A stretch of DNA of 9,889 nt. It comes from an uncultured Oscillospiraceae bacterium (GTDB taxonomy: Bacteria > Bacillota > Clostridia > Oscillospirales > Oscillospiraceae). Position numbers and translations under genes: made by a program. Below are positions 1-6,413 of the stretch, one piece after another. Within the stretch, counting starts at the first letter, position 1; each line of letters opens with the position of its first letter. The DNA is taken from assembly GCA_900752285.1 (NCBI GenBank), contig CAADUW010000236.1, positions 1-9,889 on the forward strand, given 5' to 3'. The notes beneath the pieces were generated by a model. The model worked only from the letters and a program-made list of their open reading frames with translations. It ran no database searches and was not told where the DNA came from.

Positions 1-29
1 CCCGGAAGCGGAAATTTTCCGCTTCCGGG
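1..29. terminator. Strong hairpin downstream of manA, possible terminator
   Basis: Bases 1-13 and 17-29 are perfectly complementary, giving a 13-bp GC-rich stem (CCCGGAAGCGGAA) with a 3-base loop. It lies about 75 bases beyond the manA stop on the minus strand, so it could end the fructokinase-manA transcript. The T run that would prove a Rho-independent terminator would lie left of base 1, outside the window. It could equally belong to a gene to the left. Confidence 0.5.
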
Positions 30-59
30 CCGCTTCAGCATGTAATAGGCTCACAGAGT

Positions 60-79
60 TTGCTGCCCGAAGGCGGCAA
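60..79 (-). other. Small TTCG-loop hairpin after manA
   Basis: Bases 60-67 pair with 72-79 (one G-T pair). Read on the minus strand this is an 8-bp stem closed by a TTCG tetraloop, 27 bases past the manA stop. It may help 3' end formation or mRNA stability. It has no T run after it, so it is not a convincing terminator by itself. Confidence 0.35.
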
Positions 80-105
80 TGGGATTCAAATTCCTTTTGG
101 CAGTC

Positions 106-1038
106 TCAGATATACGAATATACCAGCTCCATATTCCCTTCCAGACGGCAGGGGCCGTAGTTGGCGGTGAGGACCATGTGGTCGCCTTTTTTGACCGGCT
201 CGCCGTCCAGCGTACCTTCTCCGCCGATGATGCTGACGTTCACAAAGGGCGCGCGGAAGGTCAGTCCGGCGGTTCCGTGAAGCACGGCCCGGTACACGCT
301 GTAGAAGGGGCAGGTCACCAGATGGGTGATCTCGGCGTCGCCCACGGTTTCCGTCTCCGGTACCGTCCGGTCGGGGACGAAGGGAACCGTGGTCACGTCC
401 AGAGACTTTTCAATGTGCAGCTCCCGCTTTTTTCCGTTTTCCAGCCGGTCGTAGTCATAGAACCGGTAGGTCACGTCGCTGGACTGCTGAGTCTCCAGAA
501 TCAGGCTGCCGCCCTTCAGGGCGTGGAGGCAGCCGGGGTTGATCTGGAAGAAGTCGCCCTTGCGCAGGGGCACCTGCCGCAGAAGCTGATTCCATTTGCC
601 CTCGGCCACCATCTGCCGCATTTCCTCCCGGGTCCCGGCATTGTGCCCGATGATCACCGTGGTGCCGGGCTTGCTGTCCAGCACATACCAGCACTCGGTC
701 TTGCCGAGACTGCCGTTTTCGTGAACCTTTGCGTAAGCATCGTCCGGGTGCACCTGAATGCTCAGGTCCTGCCGGGCGTCGATGATCTTCACCAGCAGGG
801 GGAAGACATCCCCGGGGATATTCCCAAACAGCTCCCGCCGGGTCCGGAACAGCTGCCCCAGAGTCTGACCGCCGAACTCCGGATTCGTCACCCGGCAGTC
901 CCCGTTGGGGTGACCGCTGATGGCCCAGCACTCGCCGGTGTGCTCGCTGGGAATGGCATAGCCGAACTGATCCCGCAGCTCGGTGCCGCCCCAGATTTTT
1001 TCGTGGAGCACAGGCTCCAGATGCAGAATTTTTTTCAT
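106..1038 (-). CDS. manA: Mannose-6-phosphate isomerase, class I (short form)
   Basis: This 310-residue cytoplasmic enzyme is predicted to interconvert mannose 6-phosphate and fructose 6-phosphate, using one zinc ion. The length matches the short Firmicutes form (about 315 residues in Bacillus ManA/GmuF) rather than the roughly 390-residue enterobacterial form. Visible family features are the amino-terminal K-IWGG segment (residues 14-18), the zinc site QVHPDD (Q95, H97), the second ligand region GKTECWYV (E115), the third histidine in NPGCLHAL (H172), and the active-site arginine in TYRFYDYDR (R192). The rest is a cupin barrel. The ATG at 1038 has a GGAGGG site at 1046-1051, seven bases away. 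That site overlaps the end of the upstream fructokinase gene, so the two genes are probably co-transcribed and translationally coupled. All key residues are intact and the reading is secure. Confidence 0.95.
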   Translation of the reverse strand: MKKILHLEPVLHEKIWGGTELRDQFGYAIPSEHTGECWAISGHPNGDCRVTNPEFGGQTLGQLFRTRRELFGNIPGDVFPLLVKIIDARQDLSIQVHPDDAYAKVHENGSLGKTECWYVLDSKPGTTVIIGHNAGTREEMRQMVAEGKWNQLLRQVPLRKGDFFQINPGCLHALKGGSLILETQQSSDVTYRFYDYDRLENGKKRELHIEKSLDVTTVPFVPDRTVPETETVGDAEITHLVTCPFYSVYRAVLHGTAGLTFRAPFVNVSIIGGEGTLDGEPVKKGDHMVLTANYGPCRLEGNMELVYSYI

Positions 1039-1041
1039 GAC

Positions 1042-1923
1042 TCAACCCTCCGCTTCCGCATCCATTGCAAGCTTCACGGCGCCCATGACGCCCTGATTGT
1101 CGTTCAGGCTCACGCCTACGATGTAGTGTTCCATATCCGCAAGCCGCTCCGTCCGGACATAGCCGTTCAGTGCCTTCACGGTTTCCTGCCGCACGAGATT
1201 CAGCAGGCACGGCTGGTGCATGACGCCGCCGCCCAGCACGATCCGTTCCGGGGACAGGAGGAGAATGTAGTTTGCCATTGCCTGCCCCAGGTACCAGGCC
1301 TCCAGCTCCCAGACCTCCTTCCGGTCCGACAGCTCCGCCCCCCGAACGCCCCAACGCTTTTCCAGAGACGGGCCTGCCGCCAGACCCTCCAGACAGTTTT
1401 TGTGGAAGGGGCAGCAGCCCTCAGAAAGAGGATCGTCCGGGTGCCGGGAAATGAGAATATGTCCGCCCTCCGGGTGCATCATACCGTGGAGGGGCTTGCC
1501 GTTTACGATGACCCCGGCGCCGATGCCGGTGCCCACGGTCACGTAAATGCTGTTCGCCACATCCCGGGTGCAGCCCCAGGTGGCTTCGCCCAGTGCGGCG
1601 GCGTTCACGTCGGTATCAAAGCCCACGGGAACCCCCAGCCCCTGCCGGAAAGCGCCCATGATGTCATAATTCTGCCACGCCAGCTTGGGGGTGGAGGTAA
1701 TGAAGCCGTAGGTCCTGCTGTCCCGGTTCAGGTCCACGGGGCCGAAGCAGCCGATGCCCAGTGCGGAGATCCCCTTGCCCCGGAAAAAGTCCAGCATGGG
1801 CGGCATGGTGTCCGCCGGGGTTCCGGTGGGAATGCTGACCCGTTCCAGAATCCGCCCGTTTTCGTCGCCGACTGCGCAGACCATCTTGGTCCCCCCGGCC
1901 TCCAGCGCGCCGTAAAGTTTCAT
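1042..1923 (-). CDS. ROK-family fructokinase
   Basis: This 293-residue cytoplasmic sugar kinase is predicted to phosphorylate fructose to fructose 6-phosphate with ATP. The amino-terminal phosphate-binding segment EAGGTKMVCAVG (residues 8-19) is the ROK form of the glycine loop. D105 in DTDVNAAALGE is the expected catalytic base. The second glycine motif VGTGIGAG lies at residues 130-137. The structural zinc site is complete, with H155 followed by C171, H174 and C177 (C-x2-H-x2-C). The length and E-GGTK start match fructokinases of the Bacillus GmuE/YdhR and streptococcal ScrK type rather than glucokinases. It is the first gene of an operon with manA, which starts 3 bases downstream. In Bacillus the same two functions sit together as gmuE-gmuF for mannan sugars, so growth on mannose, fructose or sucrose is a reasonable inference. 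An AAAGGAG site at 1936-1942 lies 12 bases before the ATG, slightly far. The exact in vivo sugar is not proven by sequence. Confidence 0.92.
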   Translation of the reverse strand: MKLYGALEAGGTKMVCAVGDENGRILERVSIPTGTPADTMPPMLDFFRGKGISALGIGCFGPVDLNRDSRTYGFITSTPKLAWQNYDIMGAFRQGLGVPVGFDTDVNAAALGEATWGCTRDVANSIYVTVGTGIGAGVIVNGKPLHGMMHPEGGHILISRHPDDPLSEGCCPFHKNCLEGLAAGPSLEKRWGVRGAELSDRKEVWELEAWYLGQAMANYILLLSPERIVLGGGVMHQPCLLNLVRQETVKALNGYVRTERLADMEHYIVGVSLNDNQGVMGAVKLAMDAEAEG

Positions 1924-2146
1924 AATTTACGTCAGCTCCTTTGCTGTTATTTTTGGAAGGAAACTGCCCACCCGTTCCGATGGGCAGTGCGATTTCGGGA
2001 AATCGAACGTTTGCGGGCGGCGGATTGCCGCCCCGGCAGGCTTTCCGATGCTGCTTTCCATCAGGAGCCGGGGGGCGTTTCACACCGGGAAACGTTTGTC
2101 TCCGGGGCTGCGTCCGTTCCGCATACTGCCTACAAAATTCAAGCTT
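1924..2146 (-). promoter_or_regulatory. Long structured leader of the fructokinase-manA operon
   Basis: The predicted promoter leaves about 215 untranslated bases before the fructokinase start. The leader holds four inverted repeats: 2076-2081/2089-2094 (CGTTTC/GAAACG), 2015-2021/2027-2033 (GGGCGGC/GCCGCCC), 1990-1996/1999-2005 (CGATTTC/GAAATCG, a near-continuous palindrome) and 1963-1970/1981-1988 (ACTGCCCA/TGGGCAGT). A GGGAAA..ACGTTTG-like string occurs twice, at 1998-2012 and 2087-2098. These could be operators for a sugar-responsive repressor or an RNA control element. The second hairpin also occurs near the right end of the window, so part of the leader is probably a dispersed repeat. 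I matched it to no known riboswitch class. Confidence 0.4.
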
Positions 2147-2175
2147 ATCATACCTTTTTTTCGGCTAAAAAGCAA
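2147..2175 (-). promoter_or_regulatory. Promoter of the fructokinase-manA operon
   Basis: Read on the minus strand, TTGCTT (2175-2170) and TATGAT (2152-2147) are separated by exactly 17 bases, a good housekeeping sigma-factor promoter. The spacer contains an A7 run. It faces away from the yitT promoter, with 23 bases between the two -35 boxes, so one regulator bound between them could affect both directions. Confidence 0.7.
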
Positions 2176-2198
2176 CGGTGATTTTCGTCCGCGCCGGG

Positions 2199-2227
2199 TT
2201 GACCGGAAACGGAAGGTATGCTATAAT
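2199..2227 (+). promoter_or_regulatory. Promoter of the YitT-family gene, extended -10
   Basis: TTGACC at 2199-2204 and a perfect TATAAT at 2222-2227 are 17 bases apart, with the TG of an extended -10 box at 2219-2220. This is the closest to consensus of any promoter in the window. Transcription would start near 2234, giving a leader of about 50 bases before the YitT gene. That leader contains a small CCCGG/CCGGG hairpin at 2244-2259. Strong constitutive expression is likely. Confidence 0.85.
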
Positions 2228-2282
2228 ACAAAATCAATAACAGCCCGGAATTGCCCGGGGATGAGAAAAAACGGAGAGGCTT

Positions 2283-3191
2283 ATGCTTGTTCTGAAAAAG
2301 ATCTGGACTTATCTGACCATTGTGGCCATTGCCCTGATGGCGGCGGTCTGCTATGAGCTTTTTGTGTTCCCCAATCAGTTCGCCCCCTCCGGGCTGAACG
2401 GTATCTGCACCATGATCCAGTATGTCACCGGGATCAGCGTAGGCTATATGAGCCTGCTGATCAATATCCCGCTGGCTGTCTGGGTCTATTTTAAAGTCAG
2501 CAAGTCTCTGGCGGTCCGGAGTATGCTGTATGTGGTGGTGTTTTCCGTCGGTCTGCTGCTTCTGGACAAGGTGGATCTGTCGGCGTTTGCCTACTCTACC
2601 GTCAACGGTACCAGCCGGATCCTGGGACCCCTTACCGCCGGAATCGTGATGGGCTTTGCCTACTACGTGCTGGTGAAAGCCAGCGCGTTTACGGGCGGCA
2701 CGGATTTCGTTTCCGCCATTATTCACAAGAGCCACCCGGAGCAGAATATGTTCAGCATGATTTTTCTGATGAACACGGTGGTGGCGATTGCCAGCTACTT
2801 TGTCTACGGCTATCAGATGGAGCCGGTGCTTATGTGCATCCTCTACAGCTTCACTTCCACCACCGTAGGCGACCACTTCATGCGGACCGGGCGCAGTGCG
2901 ATTCGGTTTGAAATTGTCACCGACGAGCCGGAGGAGATTTCTCAGGAGATCATCGAGCAGCTGGGCCACAGTGCCACCATGGTGCCCGCCACCGGCATGT
3001 ATTCCGGCATCGCCACCCACATTCTCATGTGCGTGGTGAACCGGCCGCAGGCGGCGCAGCTGTGCGCCATTCTGAAAAAGTACCCCCATACCTTTGCCAT
3101 GATGAACCCCGTCAACGAGGTGGTGGGCAACTTCAAGCACGTTTCCCACGGCAGGGAGGTCCAGCCTATTCTGGACAAGGGCGATATGTAA
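2283..3191 (+). CDS. YitT-family membrane protein (DUF2179)
   Basis: This 302-residue integral membrane protein has a carboxy-terminal cytoplasmic domain. About six hydrophobic segments fill residues 8-200 (near 8-28, 52-72, 78-95, 112-135, 157-178 and 184-200). They include the family-typical FPNQFAPSGLNGI after the first segment and the FTGGTDFVSAIIHK segment after the fourth. Residues 205-290 fit the DUF2179 domain, with the core GHSATMVPATGMYSG and a following V-NRPQ strand-helix pattern. The family is widespread in Firmicutes and its transported or sensed molecule is not firmly known, so I assign no function. A GGAG site at 2273-2276 lies six bases before the ATG, and a near-consensus promoter lies just upstream. 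The gene ends 90 bases before guaB, so read-through into guaB is possible. No terminator with a T run separates them. Confidence 0.88.
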   Translation: MLVLKKIWTYLTIVAIALMAAVCYELFVFPNQFAPSGLNGICTMIQYVTGISVGYMSLLINIPLAVWVYFKVSKSLAVRSMLYVVVFSVGLLLLDKVDLSAFAYSTVNGTSRILGPLTAGIVMGFAYYVLVKASAFTGGTDFVSAIIHKSHPEQNMFSMIFLMNTVVAIASYFVYGYQMEPVLMCILYSFTSTTVGDHFMRTGRSAIRFEIVTDEPEEISQEIIEQLGHSATMVPATGMYSGIATHILMCVVNRPQAAQLCAILKKYPHTFAMMNPVNEVVGNFKHVSHGREVQPILDKGDM

Positions 3192-3197
3192 GATAAC

Positions 3198-3246
3198 TGA
3201 CAGCGGACGCTGACGGGCGGGGTGCCCTTGCCTGCGGACGCTGTCA
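3198..3246. other. Inverted repeat between the YitT gene and guaB
   Basis: TGACAGCG at 3198-3205 is repeated perfectly inverted as CGCTGTCA at 3239-3246, enclosing 33 GC-rich bases that can fold further. It fills most of the space between the two genes and ends about 20 bases before the guaB ribosome binding site. No T run follows, so it is not a standard terminator. It could be an RNA processing or attenuation structure, or an operator for a guaB promoter. I found no well-spaced promoter for guaB here (TTGCCT 3228-3233 and TACAAT 3255-3260 are 21 bases apart). Confidence 0.4.
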
Positions 3247-3281
3247 TATGCAAATACAATTTACCAAGGAGGAACCTGTTC

Positions 3282-4787
3282 ATGGCGTACTATTATCCCG
3301 AACCCAGCCACACTTTCAGCGAATATCTGCTCGTCCCCGGCTATACCTCGGAGGACTGCATTCCCGACCGTGTCAGCCTGAGAACGCCCCTTGTGAAGTT
3401 TCGCAAGGGCGAAGAAGAGCCCGCTCTTTCTCTGAACGTTCCTCTGACCTCCGCCGTCATGCAGTCCGTTTCCAATGACTCTCTTGCCATCGCCCTTGCC
3501 AAGGAGGGCGGCATCAGCTTCATTTTCGGCTCCCAGTCCATCGAGTCTCAGGCTGCCATGGTTGCCAAAGTCAAGCACCACAAGGCGGGCTTTGTCACCT
3601 CCGCTTCCAACCTGACTCCGGACGCGACCCTTGCGGACGTGCTGGCCCTGAAGGCAAAGAACGGCTTCTCCACCGTGGCCATCACCGAGGACGGCACCGC
3701 TGCCGGAAAGCTTCTGGGCATCGTCACCAGCCGGGACTACCGGATCAGCCGGATGGAACCCACCGACCGGGTCTCCACCTTCATGACCCCCCGGGAAAAG
3801 CTCATTACCGCCCCGGCAGATACCACCCTGAAGGAAGCCAACGACATCATCTGGGATCACAAGCTCAACAGCCTGCCCATTGTGGACGAAAACGACCACC
3901 TGATGTATTTCGTGTTCCGGAAGGACTATTCCTCCCACAAGGCCAACCCGCTGGAGCTGCTGGATAAGGACAAGCGGTATCTGGTGGGCGCGGGCATCAA
4001 TACCCGGGACTACGCCCAGCGGATCCCCGCCCTGCTGGAGGCCGGTGCGGATGTGCTGGTCATCGATTCCTCCGAGGGCTACACCTGCTGGCAGGAAAAG
4101 ACCATTCGCTGGGTGCGGGAGCACTACGGCGACACCGTAAAGATCGGCGCAGGCAACGTGGTGGATCGGGACGGCTTCCTGTTTCTGGCTAAGGCCGGCG
4201 CAGACTTTGTGAAGGTCGGCATCGGCGGCGGCTCCATCTGCATCACCCGGGAAACCAAGGGCATCGGCAGAGGCCAGGCCACTGCCCTCATTGACGTGGC
4301 GGCAGCCCGGGACGAGTACTTCAAGGAGACGGGGATTTACGTGCCCATCTGCTCCGACGGCGGCATCGTCCATGACTATCACATGACCCTCGCCCTTGCC
4401 ATGGGTGCGGACTTCCTGATGCTGGGCCGTTACTTCGCCCGGTTCGACGAAAGCCCCACCCCCCGGATCATGGTCAACGGTGTGTATATGAAGGAATACT
4501 GGGGTGAAGGCTCCAACCGTGCCCGGAACTGGCAGCGCTATGATCTGGGCGGCTCCACCAAGCTGAGCTTTGAGGAGGGCGTGGACTCCTACGTTACCTA
4601 CGCCGGTCCTCTCCACGAAAACGTGGAAGGCTCCCTGTACAAGGTCAAGTCCACCATGTGCAATGTGGGCGTGACCAACATTCCCGATCTGCAGAAGAAC
4701 GCCAAGCTGACGCTGGTATCCTCCGTCTCCATCGTGGAGGGCGGCTACCACGACGTCACGCTCCGCTCTACCTCCCAGAATAAGTAA
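3282..4787 (+). CDS. guaB: IMP dehydrogenase, Tritrichomonas foetus-like type
   Basis: This 501-residue cytoplasmic enzyme is predicted to oxidise IMP to XMP with NAD+, the committed step of guanine nucleotide synthesis. The catalytic barrel is interrupted by two CBS domains at about residues 105-217, the region known in the family for nucleotide control. The catalytic cysteine is C320 in [12 protein letters not shown], the NAD-contacting aspartate is D262 in VIDSSEG, and the mobile-flap Arg-Tyr pair is R419-Y420 in NWQRYDLGG. The most common bacterial loop reads GPGSICTTR. The [10 protein letters not shown] loop and the long following [12 protein letters not shown] segment are instead the signature of the T. 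foetus enzyme, which is about 503 residues with Cys319 and Arg418. From memory the similarity runs through the whole chain, including the amino end YY-EP-HTF-EYLL-PG. The start at 3282 has AAGGAGG at 3266-3272. An in-frame ATG at 3222 would add 20 residues unlike the family and has no ribosome binding site. A strong terminator follows. Confidence 0.96.
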   Translation: MAYYYPEPSHTFSEYLLVPGYTSEDCIPDRVSLRTPLVKFRKGEEEPALSLNVPLTSAVMQSVSNDSLAIALAKEGGISFIFGSQSIESQAAMVAKVKHHKAGFVTSASNLTPDATLADVLALKAKNGFSTVAITEDGTAAGKLLGIVTSRDYRISRMEPTDRVSTFMTPREKLITAPADTTLKEANDIIWDHKLNSLPIVDENDHLMYFVFRKDYSSHKANPLELLDKDKRYLVGAGINTRDYAQRIPALLEAGADVLVIDSSEGYTCWQEKTIRWVREHYGDTVKIGAGNVVDRDGFLFLAKAGADFVKVGIGGGSICITRETKGIGRGQATALIDVAAARDEYFKETGIYVPICSDGGIVHDYHMTLALAMGADFLMLGRYFARFDESPTPRIMVNGVYMKEYWGEGSNRARNWQRYDLGGSTKLSFEEGVDSYVTYAGPLHENVEGSLYKVKSTMCNVGVTNIPDLQKNAKLTLVSSVSIVEGGYHDVTLRSTSQNK

Positions 4788-4792
4788 ACGGC

Positions 4793-4839
4793 AAAAGCCG
4801 CCGCGGCCGGATTTCCTGATCCGCTCGCGGCGGCTTTTT
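4793..4839 (+). terminator. Rho-independent terminator of guaB
   Basis: A 13-bp perfect stem (AAAAGCCGCCGCG at 4793-4805 with CGCGGCGGCTTTT at 4826-4838) carries an inner CGGAT/ATCCG stem (4808-4812/4819-4823). It ends in TTTTT and begins five bases after the guaB stop codon. The A run on the left makes it potentially bidirectional. Confidence 0.93.
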
Positions 4840-4903
4840 ATCCGGACCTTCCGGCGTATTTTCCGTATACAGGTCACAAGCGGACGGGAATTTCTCAGAA
4901 ACC

Positions 4904-4932
4904 TTGCAAAAGCCGGCACAGTGGAGTAAAAT
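4904..4932 (+). promoter_or_regulatory. Probable promoter for the AraC-family gene
   Basis: TTGCAA at 4904-4909 and TAAAAT at 4927-4932 are 17 bases apart. Transcription from here would run through the repeat-rich segment and give an untranslated leader of about 270 bases before the AraC-family gene. No better promoter is visible closer to that gene. Confidence 0.55.
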
Positions 4933-4952
4933 AAACAGGAATTTACCATATC

Positions 4953-5161
4953 AGCGCGAAGCGCCCTTGGCTTCCCCTCTGGGGGAGCTGGCACGGCGAA
5001 GCCGTGACTGAGGAGGCTTTCCCCGCCGCCGCGGGGGACTCCCCCTGCCACTTCGTGGCCCTCCCCCCTCATAAATGCGGGGGGCAAGGCTTATCGTTCC
5101 GCGGTACCTTTCATCCGGGGGATCCTCACGCCGGTGACTTCGCTGCCTCGGAATGACTGCG
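4953..5161. repeat. Intergenic hairpin repeats (REP-like) between guaB and the AraC gene
   Basis: This stretch codes for nothing I recognise and is a run of short GC-rich hairpins. They are CTTCCCC/GGGGGAG near 4970-4987, CACGGC/GCCGTG at 4992-4997/5001-5006 with a GAA loop, CCCCGC/GCGGGG at 5021-5026/5031-5036, and GCCAC/GTGGC at 5047-5051/5055-5059 with a TTC loop. The right part ends in TCGGAATGACTGCG (5148-5161), a near copy of a sequence at 8807-8820. The layout (TTGGCTTCCCC..., a hairpin around GAA, then GACTGAGGAGG) resembles repeats I know from intergenic spaces of gut Oscillospirales genomes. That recognition is from memory. The segment is bounded by an 8-bp direct repeat (4940-4947 and 5188-5195). 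Confidence 0.65.
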
Positions 5162-5209
5162 CTGTTTGATGTGCGCACACAAATTCCAATTTACCTCCGG
5201 AGGATGCTT

Positions 5210-6106
5210 ATGGAAGAAACCGCCATGTTCGCCAATACACAGGTCGCTACGGCGCGGGTGATCCACACGCCCTCCGCCTTTGCCCGGGAAAACCTGCTCC
5301 ATTTGCAGGAGACGGGCATGCTGCGGGCACTGGCGCCCCATGTGAGCCGGCGGGAAAATCTGCCCTCCTACCTGTGCTTTCTGGTTACGGCGGGAGCGGG
5401 CAGCCTGTCCTACGGCGGGCGCACCTATACCCTTGGAACAGGGGACTGTGTGTTTCTGGACTGCCGCCGGGGCTACGCCCAGTCGACCTCCGCCCACCGG
5501 GACGGGGCCGGGAAACTGGATGAGCTGTGGAGCCTGCAGTGGGTGCACTTTGACGGCCCCACCATGGCGGGAATTTACGAAAAATATCAGGAGCGGGGCG
5601 GGCAGCCGGTCTTTTCCTGTACGGCAGACCGTGGAGCCCGGTATGGGGAGCTGCTTCGGTCCCTGCTGACGCTTGCGTCCTCGGACTCTTACGTCCGGGA
5701 TATGGAAATCGCCGCCCGGCTCACGGAGCTGCTGACCTACCTGATGGAGGACGCCTGGAAGCCGGAACCGGACCGGAACAAAAGCGGCAAGCGCCTGTCC
5801 CTGACCCGGATCCGGGGCTACATTGGGGAGCATTACCGGGAAAAGCTGTCGCTGGAGAGCCTGAGCCGGCAGTTTTTTATCAATAAATACTACCTTGCCC
5901 GGATCTTCAAGGAGCAGTACGGCTGCTCGGTCAATGCCTGCATTGCCCAGACCCGGATCGGCAAGGCAAAGGAGCTTCTCCGCTTCACGGACAAAACCGT
6001 GGAGGAGATCGGTCTGGACTGCGGCTTCCCGGATGCCAACTACTTCGCCAGAAGCTTCCGAAAAATAGAGGGAATCACCCCCACGGATTACCGCAGACAG
6101 TGGTAA
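5210..6106 (+). CDS. AraC-family transcriptional regulator with cupin sensor domain
   Basis: This 298-residue cytoplasmic DNA-binding protein has a cupin-like amino half. At residues 52-92 the pattern PSYLCFLVTAGAGSLSYGG followed by LGTGDCVFLDC is typical of AraC ligand-binding barrels. The carboxy end (about 197-298) is the double helix-turn-helix domain: IRGYIGEHYREKLSLESLS, then NKYYLARIFKEQYG, and the second helix pair VEEIGLDCGFPDANYFARSFRKIEGITPTDYRR, which is the strongly conserved family signature. Such proteins usually bind a sugar or similar small molecule and activate a nearby operon. The ligand cannot be read from sequence. The chosen ATG at 5210 has GGAGG at 5199-5203, six bases away. 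The ATG at 5204 touches that site, and one at 5153 lies inside a repeat, so both are unlikely. The nearest downstream targets are the surface protein and sortase, but control of them is only a guess. Confidence 0.92.
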   Translation: MEETAMFANTQVATARVIHTPSAFARENLLHLQETGMLRALAPHVSRRENLPSYLCFLVTAGAGSLSYGGRTYTLGTGDCVFLDCRRGYAQSTSAHRDGAGKLDELWSLQWVHFDGPTMAGIYEKYQERGGQPVFSCTADRGARYGELLRSLLTLASSDSYVRDMEIAARLTELLTYLMEDAWKPEPDRNKSGKRLSLTRIRGYIGEHYREKLSLESLSRQFFINKYYLARIFKEQYGCSVNACIAQTRIGKAKELLRFTDKTVEEIGLDCGFPDANYFARSFRKIEGITPTDYRRQW

Positions 6107-6171
6107 GGCAGCACCGCGCAATCCGGCAAGAAGTCTCAGACAGGATTTTTGCCGAATTTCGCGGTTCTGCC
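6107..6171. repeat. 65-bp imperfect palindrome after the AraC gene
   Basis: Bases 6107-6129 and 6149-6171 are inverted copies matching at 20 of 23 positions (outer arm GGCAG-ACCGCG, inner arm CGGCAA), around a 19-base loop. The palindrome begins at the first base after the stop codon. It would fold strongly in RNA and could end or protect the transcript, but no T run follows. It may instead be a small mobile palindromic repeat. The remaining bases to about 6320 hold a TCGGGC/GCCCGA hairpin at 6244-6259 and no gene that I can support. Confidence 0.65.
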
Positions 6172-6324
6172 TGAAGCTTTTGCTTTCACAGACTCCTACC
6201 GTACATTCATGGAAGAGCTTTCAAAAACCGGGTATTTGTGTGTTCGGGCTGCCGCCCGAGCGCACCTGCGGCGGCGTGGGGAGTGTTCTCTATTGTAAAA
6301 TTCTCCTTTCCGGGTGCTTTGTGC

Positions 6325-6353
6325 TTGCCTTTTTCCGAGGGATATGATAGAAT
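6325..6353 (+). promoter_or_regulatory. Promoter of the surface protein gene, extended -10
   Basis: TTGCCT at 6325-6330 and TAGAAT at 6348-6353 are 17 bases apart, with TG at 6345-6346 forming an extended -10 box. The predicted start of transcription is near 6360, about 55 bases before the coding start. This indicates that the surface protein gene is expressed independently of the regulator upstream. Confidence 0.72.
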
Positions 6354-6413
6354 TGGCATGTAAGCCGTCTTTGCAATTCATTACCTGCGTTCCCAAGGAA
6401 AGGAGAACCGATC

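Noticed and set aside
1924..2146. Known riboswitch in the sugar-operon leader
   Set aside because: I compared it by eye with remembered cores such as ZTP, fluoride, glycine and preQ1 and saw no match, so only a generic structured leader is reported.
79..2181. A 700-codon plus-strand open frame opposite the sugar operon
   Set aside because: It lies wholly antisense to two well-recognised enzymes, has no family resemblance and no ribosome binding site. It is a product of high GC content and codon bias.
3222..3281. Upstream in-frame ATG for guaB
   Set aside because: It would add 20 residues foreign to the family and lacks a ribosome binding site, while 3282 has AAGGAGG at good spacing.
3261..5087. 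A 608-codon minus-strand open frame opposite guaB
   Set aside because: It is antisense to a gene with all catalytic residues, and its translation has the low-complexity Gly/His/Val look of a shadow frame.
4953..5161. Possible CRISPR array in the GC-rich hairpin cluster
   Set aside because: The hairpins differ in sequence and spacing. There are no regular direct repeats with spacers and no cas genes.
5153..6106. AraC regulator as the proven controller of the surface protein-sortase pair
   Set aside because: The surface protein gene has its own good promoter and I found no clear paired binding sites before it. The link is only positional.
5126..6121. A 331-codon minus-strand open frame opposite the AraC-family gene
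   Set aside because: It mirrors the AraC coding sequence and shows no domain of its own.
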